Positions 24,191 through 38,271 of a DNA stretch of 64,000 nucleotides are shown piece by piece. This DNA comes from Adenanthera pavonina (taxonomy: Eukaryota; Streptophyta; Magnoliopsida; Fabales; Fabaceae). A model generated the notes under the pieces. That model was not told the DNA's origin and searched no databases. It saw only the letters and a list, made by a program, of their open reading frames with translations. The stretch is from contig JAIVEN010000007.1 of assembly GCA_026686845.1 (NCBI GenBank), positions 35,461,001 through 35,525,000 of the forward strand. The letters run 5' to 3'. How positions within the stretch are numbered: the stretch's first letter is position 1; every line of letters begins with the position of its first letter. The position numbers were made by a program, and so were the translations under genes.

Positions 24191-24242
24191 TATTAAGCTA
24201 ACTATTTTTGTTTGGCGGCGCCAATATATTAAGCTAACTATT
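24191..24242. repeat. Micro-insertion with a 16-bp flanking duplication
   Basis: TATTAAGCTAACTATT at 24191-24206 recurs exactly at 24227-24242. The 20-bp insert is TTTGTTTGGCGGCGCCAATA and ends in a GCC-A word preceded by a T-rich start. It is in the 3' flank of copy 1. Confidence 0.6.
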
Positions 24243-24679
24243 AAATAGTCTAAATTGCAGTTAATCATATAGTATTTCACTAAAATATGTTTATTTACTT
24301 TTTTTTATTTTATAGATAAGCACTTTCTCCACCCAACATTATTTTTATTATTTAATAAAGGATAAAATGATCCAAAAGTAATTTATATTTTACCAAACTT
24401 TTAAAGACATATTTTAGAACAAAACCAAAACTTCAAAATAAGAGATTTTTTATAGTAAAAAGGGGAATTGTATTAAAAAATCACAAAACAAAGAATGTAT
24501 AAGGTAATAATGGGGTTATATCAAGGATCGGATTCTTCATAAAAAATTCTAAGGATTCCTGTAAAAATAAGAGATATTTTGATATGTAGGGATTATATCA
24601 GCCAATGCAATATTGTCATAACAGAATAGCTTCTTGAAAATTATACACTGGCATGTGTAACGTGTGTTTGAAATGTGTT

Positions 24680-24915
24680 TACGTATGTTAATATAAAATT
24701 TTTTATTTTAATCCTTAACATAAGATTCTTTATAATAATATATGAAAATATTTATTATATATATTTTTTAAAATTTTTTTATTTAATATATTAAACAAAA
24801 TATTAAATTAAAATAATTTTAAAAAAATATTATAATTTTTTAAAAAATTAAGATAATTAACTAATTTTAATTTATATAATTTAATTAAAAAATTTTATAT
24901 TAAGAATATAAAGGA
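24680..24915. repeat. Stowaway-like MITE relic (family A)
   Basis: Shows the same ordered blocks as the copy at 5478-5740: ATTTTAATCCTTAACATAAG, TTTATAATAATATATGAAAA, TATTAAATTAAAATAATTTT and ATTAAGAATATAAAGG. Termini are eroded. Confidence 0.55.
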
Positions 24916-25427
24916 AAGAGGGGGAGCGATTGTCAAAATATCATGGAGCATGGAGGCATTATTAATGTAATTACAGCCCACTTACTTTAAGAAGGGAAAG
25001 CGCCAAAAAAAATAGACATACTACGGTCCTGACACTGTCTACATTCATGCATGTGAATTTTAGCGAAATTCTAAAAAAATCATTTCGACCGACGGTTCTA
25101 GTCATAATCATATATAGATTAGGTTGTCCAAGTTATAAAAAGTTAGTACATCAATCATTAAATTATAGCAATTAATTTGCGTGCAATGTTAGACTGACAC
25201 AGTGCAAACGATCACGTGATTTGACTAATATGCATGAAGGCTTTTACCAATTTCCTTTCCACCCTTTTTTAATAATAATAATAATAATTTTCTTTTTAAT
25301 TGGTCCACCCATTTTTTCTTCGGTAATAATAATGCTTCTTTAATGGATGAGTTATGCCTTGACCTTGACTTGAGTAATCTATCAATTTTTTAATCCGGCA
25401 TTTTTAATAAAAAATACTTTATCTGGT

Positions 25428-25692
25428 CCTCTATATATATATATATAAGATTTTTATTTTGATCCTAAATATTAAGATCTTTTATAATATATGAGATAGT
25501 ATTTATTATATATTTTTAGAAAAATATTTTTATTTAATGTATCAAAAAAAAAGAGAGAGAGATTAAATAAAAATAGTTTTAGAAAAATATTAAGATTTTT
25601 AGAGAAATTGAGATAATTAATTATTTTTAATTTTAATTTTTAATTAACGTAATTTGGTTAAAAGAGTCTTATATTAAGAATAAGAGGAAGTA
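25428..25692. repeat. Stowaway-like MITE relic (family A)
   Basis: Same family as 4655, 5478 and 24680: TTTTGATCCTAAATATTAAG, GAGAGAGATTAAATAAAAAT, GTAATTTGGTTAAAAGAGTC and ATTAAGAATAAGAGGAAGTA. It is preceded by an AT dinucleotide run. Confidence 0.6.
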
Positions 25693-28600
25693 TAATTTTA
25701 ATAGAAACTCTAGAAAAATCTGTATTTTACTAAAAAAGGTCCAAATGTCATAAAATTATAAATATCATGAGACATGGTGGTTGCAACGAACTATTGTCAT
25801 TATTCATTCCAATAAAAGCAGACACATGTAAAATATTTCTAATGAATTTATTTTATTATCATTTCAACTATCACAAACTTAAATTAACCAAACCTGTAAG
25901 TGGAGAAGGAAAAGAAGAGGGTTGACAAAAAAAAGGGAAAAAAGAAAAAATTAAGGAAGAAAAGAGATAATTGAAACTCAATTCCACCTAATCTTGTCTT
26001 AAATTTAAATTACAATAATAACTTTTTATAGAAATCAATTGAATTTTTTAGAATATTGACAAAATCTAATAAAATGCTAAAAAATTATTTAACTTAAAAA
26101 CACAATCTCAAGAGATTGCAATTATCATACTCATTTAGAAATTTCTTAGAAACTAAAGTATTTTATAACATTATATCTTAAATTTAAAGAAAAAGAAATT
26201 ATAAAATAGGAAATAAATAAAAGATAAAATATAAATCCAATATTAAATCTAAAAAATAATCTAAATATTCTAAAAAATATTATTATTTAAAATTCTAATT
26301 ATTTAGAATTATTCATTTTTCACCAAAACTACATATAAAGAATTTTAAATTGGAGAGAACAGCCGGGCATTAAAATGAGAAATGGAATTTAGTGAAAAGT
26401 AGTACAAATATTAAAAAAAAATTAAATGTTTTGTTTTGGGACGTATTGATAAATCAAATTGATTAATTGGGGGCTAGTTGTTTCCATGAAGGAAACCTTG
26501 AACGAAAAATAAACAAAAAATATTGGATAATGTAAGTGAAAAAATAAATAGATAGGGAAGATATACATACTGATCGAAAAGTATATTTCTACTGAGAGAA
26601 TGAAAACACCAAGCGGTTGAAATAAAGTCACTCGGACTTTATTCTCTGGTTCACAGTAGGAAACACTTTTGAAAGAATATTGTAAGGAGATTGAGTTGAG
26701 AGGTCAAAGAGAGAAATTATGAGAGGGAGCGAGAGCATTGTTAAGAAAAGAGTCAGTTAATTCAAAAGAAAAAAATTCCCCACTTATAGATGATGCTGCA
26801 TGATTACTTTTTTTCTTCTATCATGCGTTGTGTGTGGGATCGGTTTGAGCCCTTTTCTTTTGGATCTCAACTTTCACCCATCAAGGGTGTAATCCAACAG
26901 TAAATAATGCAAGTATTGATTATTCCATTTGTGAAGACCACAAGGTGAGAAATAAACCCCAAGTGAGAAACTATATATAAATACATCATAAAAAATTAAT
27001 CTTAGACTAGTAAAAACCATGATTTTAGAGTTTTCATGTGGATTAAAAAAGTCGTTAAAATGATGTAGAATATTTTAAAATTTAATAATACTTTACCAAC
27101 ATGATCTTAATTTAAATATTCTCTTAAATAATTTATTTAATATTAATAAAAGGTAAAATAATAAAATAAATAATTTATAATTCATTGAAATTCTAAAATG
27201 TTAAATATTGTAAAAAATCTTCAAAATCCTTAAGTGATGATTTTTATGAGCTAGTAAGCAAAAATTAATAATGTCAACAAAATTTTTTCCTTAAAAAGAA
27301 GAATGGCTAAAAACACTCATGTAATTTTATGCTTTGTTTCAGAGGTCATGGCCCCAAACTTCATGATTATACTTTTAAGAATTTGATTTATGAAAATCAT
27401 ATTTCTTTAAATGTGATATTTATTAGAATTTTTTATTACATCCCAAAGAATTTAATATGTTCATATTTGGTTTATATTAAATTTTTGCTATTATTTTTTT
27501 ATCTATAATGATTGTTATTATTTTATAATTATTTTACTATTTTACTTATACTTTACATGTTGAGAAAATTATAAGTTTTGTGAAAATGTTGCATTTTAGG
27601 GAATTTAATATTTTAAGAAAAGGTTTTCTAAAATATTAACCAAATATAAGAGTTTATCATTCTTATGAAATACTTTTTTAGAAATTCAAAATTGATTATT
27701 AGGTTGAAAAGAGCGATAAGCATATATCGTTACTTAACTTCTACAGTATTGAAGCTTAGCCAAAAGTATTTTATTTGTTTGAAAGATTTTACTTGACTTT
27801 CATGATACTTTAATGCGTGGATCGGTAAAATCGATTACCTTCGTTCTTATTTATAAATTATTATTTTTTATTACATAGATATTAAAGAGACATAATTATA
27901 CTCTTAAATTTATAAAAACTTAATATAAATTTTTAATTTTATCCCTATTAATTAAAAAATAAAATAATTTATGAGATAAAAAGTCATTAAATGAGAAATA
28001 AGAAAAAAAATTTAAATAAAAGATAACACAACATCTTATAAATAAGATTAAGTAAATTTTTAAGATATAATATCTTATAAATAAGATCGAAGAGAATATA
28101 TATTTAGGTGTATTTTTTAAAATAAGAGTGCAATTTTAATTCTGGTGACTCTGCTAGCACATGGTTTGATAATATCCTCACACGCTTTTTTATTTCATCA
28201 TCTATCCGTCGCCATTAGTCGTTAGAAGTAGTCTTATAATTTTTAGTGTGTGCTTCGATTTGTGTTTCATAAGTTCAATTAAGCCAATGTCCACGGTTAA
28301 ACATAATTTTACCCAAATATCTTAATTTTCTCTACAAAATGCGTTTCACTCAACAACCTTATCCAAACGCAATTTTACTGACTAAATGTAAAAGCAATTG
28401 AGACTTGCTTTTTTGCTTTACGTTTTACATTTGCAAATGCAAATACAAACACACCATTATTGCTAATAATTTTATTTAATAAAAAGTGAGAAAGTTTTTA
28501 AATTTTAAAAGATATAAAATATTATTGAGTTGAGACAGGTCTCAAAATGGTTAGACTATTTGTCATGATAAATAGTTTAAAAAAATTAAAATAAATAAAC

Positions 28601-28999
28601 TTCTTTTCTAAATTGGACTCTTTATACATCCATGTACCCAAAAAAGAGGATAACACTTCCTAAAAGAAAAAGAAAGAATAATACAAAGTAATAAAATTGC
28701 ATATAAAATTTAAGTTTTGTTTGCAACGTGGAAAATAAGGGAAATATTATAAGAGAGTATCTAGATTTTCTATTTTTTTTTTTCTAATTGTCCTCCCCTT
28801 CTGATTTCTCCTTATCCATTCAGGGGCTTAATCATCTTACCAATGTACCTCACTCATCATATATCACGGGATAATACTGGACGTAATTCTGATTGGTTTT
28901 CTTCTCAATCACCGTTCTCAAAGGCCTTTTTCCTTTTCACTCCATTTGCGAATCCTAGAAACATCCGGTCATTGAAACTTTCTTATTCAGCGGCTCCCC
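25693..28999. other. AT-rich intergenic DNA between copies 1 and 2
   Basis: No coding frame is supported. A MITE-like relic occupies about 27832-28098: CGTTCTTATTTATAAATTAT at one end and CTTATAAATAAGATCGAAGA at the other, similar to 12876-13163. The stretch 26500-26900 is slightly more complex (TGTGGGATCGGTTTGAGCCC and the words after it) and might be a retroelement scrap, but nothing specific is recognisable. Confidence 0.45.
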
Positions 29000-29019
29000 C
29001 AAAAACAAAAATCTCACAC

Positions 29020-29136
29020 TCCCTCCCTCCAACAAATCCTTCTCACTAATTTCCTTCTGCCCCTTCTTTCTGTTTCTCGTCTCTTTCTTTATTTTGGACG
29101 CCTCTTACCACCATAACCAACCTTGCTGGTGTTGGA
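29020..29136 (+). promoter_or_regulatory. Conserved leader / proximal promoter block of copy 2
   Basis: Aligns with the same interval of copies 1 and 3 (CCAACAAATCC, TCACTAATTTCCTTCTGCCC, GACGCCTCTTACCACCATAA, CTTGCTGGTGTTGG). It contains no ATG between 29040 and the start codon, unlike copy 1. Homology to the other copies ends a little upstream, so the duplicated promoter is short. Confidence 0.45.
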
Positions 29137-32100
29137 ATGGAGTTTTCCTGGTCAACCTCCAAACTTGCCTCTGTTTTCTTCTTCGGATTTCTGCTTCTCT
29201 GTTTCTTCTCAGATTTTCCTTCCAACGCTCAACTTATTCCTGAAGATGAAGGTACCTTTTCTCACTACTGGTCTCTGCTTTTCATTCTAGTTTTGTCAGG
29301 ATTGTCTCTTTTCACTTTGTTGTTTTTTTTTTCGGGTAGTGAATGTTTCTTTCTCGTTTCTCAAACGTTCAGTTGTTGGAAACCATAGAAACGCTCTGCA
29401 ATTTTGATCTTGTTTTTCGTATTCAGAAACCTGCAGAAAGAAACTGCTTTTAACTTCTTATCCGCTTTATCACTTCCTTACATAGCATAAAAAAGACAAA
29501 AATTCAGAATGATTTAATAGAGCAAGTTGGTTTCAAAAAGATTAAAACTTTTGCATCAGTTTCCCCTGTTTTTAAATGTATTCTTACTACCAGATTATGA
29601 ACTTTGATCACTTTCACGTATCTGGGTTTAGTTTTGATGGGTGTTTCTTGATCCATTGGGATTCAGAAATTCATCAATCTTCCAAATTATCTTGCTTTCA
29701 CTGAACCCATAAACACTTAAAAGTAACGTTTTTCCAGAAAAATCTCTCGAAGGTTCTGATCATAACTTGAGCATTGTTTGGTTGATATAGTTTCTGCATT
29801 CATCTGCTTCTAATGGCGGATTCTTAATCATATATGAACAATTCCTCTCTGCTTTTGACGTTAATTCTTCCCCCCCCCCCTTCTTTTTTGTTTTTATAAC
29901 TCTTAATTTTTAATTTTTTTGGGTCATATTTGATCGCCACCCTTGTCTGTATACAAAAGGGGTCCACAATAGGCAATCATAAATCACTGTCATTTTTCTA
30001 AGAACACTATCGGCATCTTGATTAATTAAATGCATAAAATGTATTAACAGTTAATAATGTGTATAAATACTTCTAATCTAATTCGAATCAATCAGAAAGC
30101 ATCCATTTGATAATGTTGTGAAAGCCTGAAATTGGATAAAGTATACTATTTTGTGAATGAATTGATTGCGAGAAATTTGATAATTATTTGTGGACCACAG
30201 TTATCAACATATATATATATATAAGCTTTGAAATTATTATTTTTATACATTGATATGTGCTTGTCATAACAATTAATTTATCTTTGGAAACCATGTTTCC
30301 TTTTCTGGGTTTTGATAGCTGGATTACTTTGCTTTGGTTTTTCTCAAAAGATATATATATATATATATATATATTTCCCTTGAAATTATCACGAGTTGAA
30401 TCCGTGAACTGGAGGATAGGCAAACAGTTCAACTTGCTAAAAATGACTCTGATTGATATCTGCTACACTCTGCCACAACCATAACCCTATTGAATGATTT
30501 TGTCAGAAGTTTTTCTAAAAAACAAATTATTCCCATCAAATAACCTTAACCTTGCCTTATGATAATTGATTCTTTTAATCCTGTAAATTTTACTTACGTT
30601 GTTCGATCCAAAAAAATTTTTTTTGCTTACGTTGTAGTTTAAAATACTATATGATTCAGTTTTTACTAATTTTTTTTTCAAATTTAGTTCTTACTCTTAA
30701 TTATTTTTTAAATTAAAAGCTGCTGGTTATGACAATTAAAATAAAAGATGAAGTGAAGTTATTAGGAATAAAAAATCATTTAACCTTAGAAATTTTTTTA
30801 TTCGCTCTCCAGCTATGTCTTAGTTGTTGTGTCAGAAGCAGAATACATAAACTCTGCATATTGCTATAGTAGCTGTACTATATGATCAAATCAGACCCTA
30901 ATTTTAGGATACCTTCCTTTCCTTGTATGGTGTTGGATTGATTGAGAGTTTAATTTTTGTTAATTTTTAATTTTTAAATTTAAAATTTGTTGGTGGGACA
31001 GGTTATTTATGTAGTATAGAGTATTAGTGTGTTTCTTCAAGACTCCAACCATGGATTTACTGTTCATTCAGACTAAAAAAAAAAAAAGCCAAAACTGTGT
31101 GGTTTGTTCAATACTTTAGTCATTGGCAAAGATGCTCTGTTTACTATTTATCTGATGGCCATTTCATGCTATAATATTTTAATTGTAAAAAATTTAAGTT
31201 TAATTCTTATATTTTTATTGTTAAATTTTTATGATAATATTATAAGTTATATATCGTTATATATATATATCCTATGATGTGACATGTTTTATATGATAAC
31301 CTTAAGAATAAAAGCGAATTGATTTTTTCCTCCATGATGTTCAAGAGGGTAGTCAATTCGAATAGGTAAACTAGTTTGAATGACTTATTTTTTTTAAAAA
31401 AATTTATTTAAAAAGAATCAAAGTATAAGATTGTTTTAATCTATACCTTACTTTTTTTTAAACAAAAAATTAATAAATATACAATTAAAGCTGCATAATA
31501 ATTACTTCATGTGTAGATTACCGAAGATCTAAATTTGTATAGATTGATCAAGTTGCTTGAGAATATAAGTTTGGGAAGAGTTTTGCATGTGTGCATAAAA
31601 AAGTTGGATTTTTAGTAGTGTCTCGTAGTTACATATAGCACACAATGCACGACTTGGTCAGATTCCATTGAAATTAAAAAGAAAAAGAAATGAAGGCAAG
31701 GCATGGATTTTAGTAATATATTACGGCTTTTGGCTCTGAAACTTCAAATCATGGGCATGCCAGCATTGAATTCTGAGAGCAAGTCAAATCTCTTATGCTT
31801 CAATATATATATATATATATATTTCGAATTTCTCTCCTCTTTTTGTGGGTTCCAGAGAACTTTTAAAAAAGAAAATGAAATGAATATAATTACAAAGATG
31901 GAGCTAATTGATGTGTGTGTGTGTGTTTGTTTGTTATACAGTGAAAGCTTTACAGGCAATATCTGATAAACTCACAAACGTGAATTGGAAGGTTACACAA
32001 AAATCTTGTAGTAGCACTGACGATGGAGGATTTAATAACTTTGTTGCTGTACCCAGTCAAATCGTTAGGAATGTCACTTGTAATTGCACTTTCCAAGACA

Positions 32101-35100
32101 GCACCATTTGCCACGTCACTACTATGTATGCCTTGTTCTATTCTCCATTATTTTTATACTATCATCAGTTACTCAGTTATTGAATGAATTATGTTTTCTA
32201 TGAAATATTTAATTAATATTATTGTAGTTTCAATCACACACTCTTACTATATACTAGTATTATTTAGATTTTAGACAATATTGCTGTTCAACATTTAACT
32301 GTAGTTTTTTTTTATAAATAAAACAAGTAAATTACATCACAAAATAAATAACTCATTTTCTCAGTTATACACAAACCTGTGACTTCTTTAAATTCTATGC
32401 ATTTTTTTATTTATATTAATGATAAATGTTTAGTGATGCATCAATTTGTTATTGGTAGTCTGTTGAAAGGCCAGAATATATCAGGAGTAATACCCAGTGA
32501 ATTTGGAAATCTCACCCAACTGACTGTACTGTGAGTGATTATCCCCCTTTTTTGTTTTTTTCCCTTCTTGCTGATTTGCATCCATAATTATTGTGAAATG
32601 CATCTGAATCGACCAAAGACTGACTTAAATGTATTGTATTGAGCAGTGATCTCACTCGCAACTATCTCAAGGGCACAATTCCAACGTTTTTTACGCGCAT
32701 CCCTCTTACCAATCTGTAAGTTTTCATATATCGTGCATATTTTCCTGCTCTATATGAACGAGTCATGCAAATAGTAAAGTTCTTCAGTTTCGCCACGGTT
32801 AAAGTTCATGTGCATTTGCTTCAGGTCCCTTTTGGGGAATCGAATCAGTGGTTCAATTCCTGCAGAACTCGGTGAAATTGCTAGCCTGCAGGAGCTGTAA
32901 GTTTTGAAGTCAAAGCCAATATCATTTTGGAAATTGAAAAAATGGTTAATACTGGAGCTGAATAAGTTTGTATGAATATTTATAGGATCCTAGAAGATAA
33001 TCAGCTTGGGGGATCTCTTCCTCAGACTCTTGGAAATTTGGGCAATTTACAAAGATTGTAAGTTGCCCTTTATTCTTCTAGCAATTTTCATCTGGGGCTT
33101 TTCCCCACGATAAAGCAACCTGTCAATCCATTCCATTTTAATTTTTAATTTTTCCATTCTCTTTTTTCCGCTATTTTATTTTTGGGGCTACATAATATAT
33201 ATGTCATCTCATTTGCTTTCCCAATACTTAACTTTGTCTTTGTGTGAATCTGCAGACTTCTTTCTGCGAACAATTTTACCGGGGCAATACCTGAAACGTT
33301 TGGAAATCTGAAGAACCTAACTGATTTGTGAGTCATATCCTGTGATACAACTCTTTATTATTGTTATTAAATACTGATAGTCTGAGATCACTCCAAATTT
33401 GTCTACAGTAGGATAGATGGGAGCAACTTATCAGGGAAGATACCAAGTTTTATTGGCAACTGGCCCAAAATAATTATTCTGTGAGTATACTTTCATTTAA
33501 ACTTTTCTTGTTGAAAAAACTAAATTCATGCCATGTTCACTTCCTTTTCATTTTTTAATGGATTTTTACGTTTTTGTTAGGAATATGCAAGGCACTGGAA
33601 TGGAAGGTCCAATCCCTTCCAACATATCTGAGTTGACAAATTTAGAACAATTGTGGGTTTTTATTTTTCCTTTTTAGCATATACACTGAAATTCTTTTGG
33701 AATTTAATTTTCAAGAAAGCATTATTTTCTTTTTATTGAGAAGGCATTTTGATTTTAGGAGAATATCTGACTTGAATGGAACTACAACTATGACATTTCC
33801 TGATTTGAAGGATTTGAAGAGATTGGAGCGATTGTGAGTTGAAAAATTTTCTATCATTATGCCAAGAGCTATATCATTCGAGTTTCATATGAAGTGGCTC
33901 ACATTCTCCTTTCTATGACTTTAGGATATTGAGAAACTGCTTAATTACTGGTCCTATTCCAAATTTCTTTGGCGAAATGACAAGCTTAAAGACTCTGTAA
34001 GTTGCATCATCTGGGTGTTTTATTGGTTAAAGATTATTGAAAATTTCTTTTCTCTTGTATTTTATTGATGCATTTAAGGCTTTTCCTCCCCATTCACTGC
34101 ACTCCAATTATGGTATTCTAGGTTTTTCAGACTGGCTAATTAATTATTGGTTATAATTTACTGATTTGTGTCTTAGTTACTTCGTTTTCTTGCAGAGACC
34201 TGAGCTTTAACACGTTAAATGGTACAATCCCTGATTCATTTCAGGACTTGAAGTTTAATCACATGTAAGTGAACATTTGCATGTGCTAGAAAGAAGTGTA
34301 ATAAAAAACATTGTGGATATTCCATCAGTAATAATTTCCTGAAAGTTGATTTCTCTGTCTTCATTGGTTATAACTTTCTGGAATCATCAGGAGACTGATA
34401 TTAATTGCGGATGCAGGTTTTTGACTAACAATTCTCTGAGCGGAGCAATTCCAGGATGGATGCTGGTGAACAAACAGAATATGTTAGCTTACTCCTTTTA
34501 TATTTCTCTATTTGCAAAGTCTAGAGTCACCTCCTATACTACTTTAATGTACCATATTAGTGAAGAAACTAAACTTTTAATCTCAACATTTTTTTTTCTC
34601 AGTGATTTATCTTACAACAATTTTACTGACGCTTCTCCAACTAGTTGCCAGCTCTCAGATGTGTAAGCTTCTCTATGTTTATCATTTACATGAGCATTTC
34701 AAACTCACCCATGTTAACGCTTGACATGAACTAACTATTATTGATGGACAGGAACTTGGCTTCTAGTATCTCGTCTTCAGCAAGCAATTCGTAAGTCTTT
34801 CTTATGGTGTACCTATTTTAAATTTTGTTTCAATAATCTATCTCTTCGAATTATCTGTTGAAACAAATTATTCATCTTGCAGAATCTTTTGTCTGAAGAA
34901 GGGCCTGCCTTGTGCAGGAAAACCTCAATGTGAGTTGAGACTTAGGACAGAAATCATGTTTTCATGCACCACAAAAATGTTGTGATGCAATGATCATTCC
35001 TCCTAGTTGACGTGGTAATATTTTGATTGTGTAGATTATTCATTGTTTATAAACTGTGGAGGATCCAAGAAGGAGTTCGAGGGGCATGAATATGAAGATG

Positions 35101-37908
35101 ATCTCAATCAAGAAGGCATTTCATTCTTTAATCAAAGGAACAATTGGGCTTATAGTAGCACAGGAATTTATATGAATGATGACAATGCTAATTTTGTAGC
35201 AACAAATATGTTTTCTTTGAATATTAATGGCTCAGAGTACTACCAAACAGCCCGCCTTAGCCCTTTGTCACTTAAGTACTATGGCCTATGTATGCTGAGG
35301 GGTAATTATAAAGTAAAGCTTCATTTTGCTGAGATAATGTATTCTGATGACCAGACATTTAGTAGCCTTGGTGTGCGCATATTTGATGTTTCAATTCAAG
35401 TAAGTGATGAAGAAACATGCTTTGTTAGATTGTTTCAATTGGTTCTTACTTTTTTTTTATCACACGTTGTATTTGGTTTTACTAGAAAATGCAAGTTTTG
35501 AAGCTAGAAACTCTGTATTGCTTCTTTTGCAGGGTTTTAAATACTTGAAAGATTTTAACATTGCGGAGGAAGCTGGTGGAGTTGGTAAGGGCATCACTAA
35601 GGAATTTGATGTTGATGTGAATGATACCACCTTGGAGATCCATCTATATTGGGCAGGGAAAGGAACTACTGCGATTCCCAATAGAGGTGTATATGGACCT
35701 CTAATATCTGCTATCACTGTGACCCCAAGTAAGTATTCCTCACATTTTTGTCTTCCTATTTTCTTGTTAACTACCTTTATATCTTTTACTACAAGCATTT
35801 ATTCTCGGTTGTAGACTTCAAAGTTCCTTCAAAAGGGTTGTCTACTGGAGCTATCGTTGGAATTGTGGTTGGATCATGTGTTTTCCTCATATTAGTACTC
35901 ATTTTCCTCCGAAAGAAAGGTTTCCTTGGTGGGAAAGATCCAAAAGACACAGGTAATATTGGAGACCAAAATAAACTATTTTAGGCTCTCTTAATTTAGT
36001 TATTGCTTATAAAAGGGTCAAATTTGCTAGCAGTCAAGAAGCAAGATAAATATATATATATATGTATATATATATTGATGAATTACATATCTTCAAAGAG
36101 ATAAAATGGTGATAATTGGTTAAAAATGAAGTTTTGGTTTCTTCTTCATAGACTAAAACTACGTTCTATGACTTTTGGTACTCTTTCTGACTTTCTTTCT
36201 ATCATTTTTCATTTGCTTACATCTATGCCCCTTCCATGTTGCAGAACTTTTAAATCTTAAGACAGGTTATTTTTCTATAAGACAAATTAAGGTTGCCACC
36301 AGTAACTTTGACCCAGCAAATAAGATAGGAGAAGGAGGCTTTGGGCCTGTGTATAAGGTAACATGAGAATCTGAAATATTGGAGCATGCCACATATGCTT
36401 CTGATACTAATTTAGATTGATTTTTAACAGGGTGTGCTGTCAGATGGTGTTGTCATTGCTGTTAAGCAGCTCTCTTCCAAGTCAAAGCAGGGAAACCGTG
36501 AATTTGTTAATGAAATAGGAATGATATCTGCTCTGCAGCATCCGAATCTTGTGAAGCTTTATGGCTGTTGCATCGAAGGAAATCAATTGTTGCTTATATA
36601 TGAATACATGGAGAACAATAGTCTTGCTCGAGCACTATTTGGTAAATGTTTCTTGGATACCTTGTATGTGTAAATTCCCAGTTCTAAATTGCAATATAAC
36701 TAAAAGACATTTTCTTTTCCCTTCTTTTTCTTAATTTTTAGGCCGTGAGGAACAAAGGATACACTTGGATTGGTCCACAAGAGTGAAGATTTGTCAAGGG
36801 ATAGCAAGGGGATTAGCTTATCTTCATGAGGAATCAAGGTTGAAAATAGTACATAGAGACATTAAGGCAACAAACATCTTACTTGATAAGGATTTGAATG
36901 CCAAAATCTCTGACTTTGGTTTAGCGAAGCTCGATGAAGAAGAGAATACCCATATCAGCACCCGGATAGCTGGAACAATGTATGTATTACGCCATATTTA
37001 AATTCTATACTTGATTGAATGTTTTTCTTTCGCATACACTGATTTGCTCTATGATATATGATCTGTCTAGGGCATGAAGCCATACTCATTTAAATGATCC
37101 TGGAAACGTCAATATTTCATGTTTGTTTATGAAAATTATTGACTTGACGATTTTGTTTATTCTCTTTTCAGTGGTTACATGGCTCCTGAATATGCAATGA
37201 GGGGTTATTTGACCGACAAAGCAGATGTCTATAGTTTTGGAGTTGTTATTTTGGAGATTGTTAGTGGAAAGAGCAATACAAATTACAAGCCAAAGGATGA
37301 GTTTGTTTATCTTCTTGATTGGGTAAATTAAATTTTTCTATGGCCTTTTGAATTTCTGATAAGTGATTTATTGCTCAGGAGCTTTTAGGTACATATCAAA
37401 TATGGCGCAAGCTTAACTTATAAAAACAAAAGTTTGGTGCTACACTTCAGTTACTTTCTCTTTTTTCATGTTTCCGGTTGAATTTTAAATGATACATCTT
37501 TGCATGCCATTGAAGGCCTATGTTCTCCAAGAGCAAGGAAACCTGCTGGAACTGGTGGATCCAAATCTTGGTTCAAGCTACACCCAAAATGAGGCCATGA
37601 GAATCCTGAACTTGGCTCTCTTGTGCACCAACCCATCTCCCACCCTCAGACCATCCATGTCATCTGTAGTGAGCATGCTTGAAGGAAAAACTCCAATCCA
37701 AGCACCAATAATCAAGCGCAGAGATTCAAGCCAGGGTCAGGATGCAAGGTTCAAAGCCTTTGAGATGCTATCACATGATAGCCAGACATCTGTTGTCTCT
37801 CAAGGAAGTATGGAGCAAAGGGGCAAATCAATGGATGGGCCATGGATTGACTCATCATTATCTCTTTCAAGTAGAGATGATTATTCTGCATCCAATAAGC
37901 TTCTTTGA
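29137..37908 (+). CDS. LRR-malectin receptor-like Ser/Thr kinase, LRR-VIII-2 family, copy 2 (24 exons, 1010 aa)
   Basis: Exons: 29137-29251, 31942-32125, 32459-32530, 32647-32715, 32825-32896, 32986-33057, 33256-33327, 33409-33480, 33581-33652, 33759-33833, 33925-33996, 34196-34264, 34417-34482, 34603-34662, 34752-34790, 34883-34929, 35035-35399, 35533-35728, 35815-35952, 36245-36357, 36431-36641, 36742-36979, 37172-37322, 37516-37908 (stop). The frame is open over 3033 nt. The start MEFSWSTSKLA leads a clean hydrophobic signal peptide cleaved near SNA/QLIP. The ectodomain has a Cys pair region (NVTCNCTF), about ten LRRs and a malectin domain. The membrane helix contains IVGIVVGSCVFLILVLI. 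The kinase has GEGGFG, Lys692, HRD Asp790 and DFG Asp808. It appears fully intact with the longest exon 2 of the three. It probably perceives an extracellular or cell-wall cue and phosphorylates cytosolic partners, by analogy with LIK1; the ligand is unknown. Intron 1 is 2.7 kb. Confidence 0.94.
30593..30635. repeat. Micro-insertion in intron 1 of copy 2 (10-bp duplication)
   Basis: CTTACGTTGT at 30593-30602 recurs at 30626-30635 around a 23-bp insert that begins TCGATCC and continues as A7 T8 G. The matching region of copy 3 (around 55100) has a single related site (AATTGTTTTGTAGTTTAAAA). Confidence 0.5.
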
Positions 37909-38271
37909 GATTAACATTATGTATGATAAGTTCATCAGGGAGGAAGAAAACTTGAATGCATTTTTCAATTCTTTTGTAAAGGAGTAAACTTGCGTGGTAG
38001 ATAGAATGATAGATCAATACAATGTCAAAGTGAAAGCCTTGAACTGATGTACCAAGTTCTCAAGTGTAAAGAAGATTGTTTATTTACCTGAGGTAATTTG
38101 TGGTTTAATGTCATTTCATGTGTTTATCATACCTAGATGGTAATCAATTTCGGTCTTTAGCTCCACCTGGTTGTTTTATTTTGCATTCGCTGATATTATG
38201 AACATTGCATTTTTCAAGGTAATGGGATTCATGCTAATTTCTCTATCTGTAATTTTTATTTTTATTTTTTT
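37909..38271 (+). other. 3' flank/UTR of copy 2, shared with copy 3
   Basis: Nearly identical to 61607-61987. Both run from the stop codon through ATGTATGATAAGTTCATCAG to a T-rich tract that marks the poly(A) end of the adjoining minus-strand L1 remnant. No exact AATAAA is seen. Confidence 0.5.

Noticed and set aside
29867..29880. Run of C residues in intron 1 of copy 2
   Set aside because: A homopolymer that may be real or an assembly artefact. No function can be argued.
35460..35798. 112-residue minus-strand frame over the malectin exon 18 of copy 2
   Set aside because: Complement of a conserved coding exon. Similar shadows occur in copies 1 and 3.
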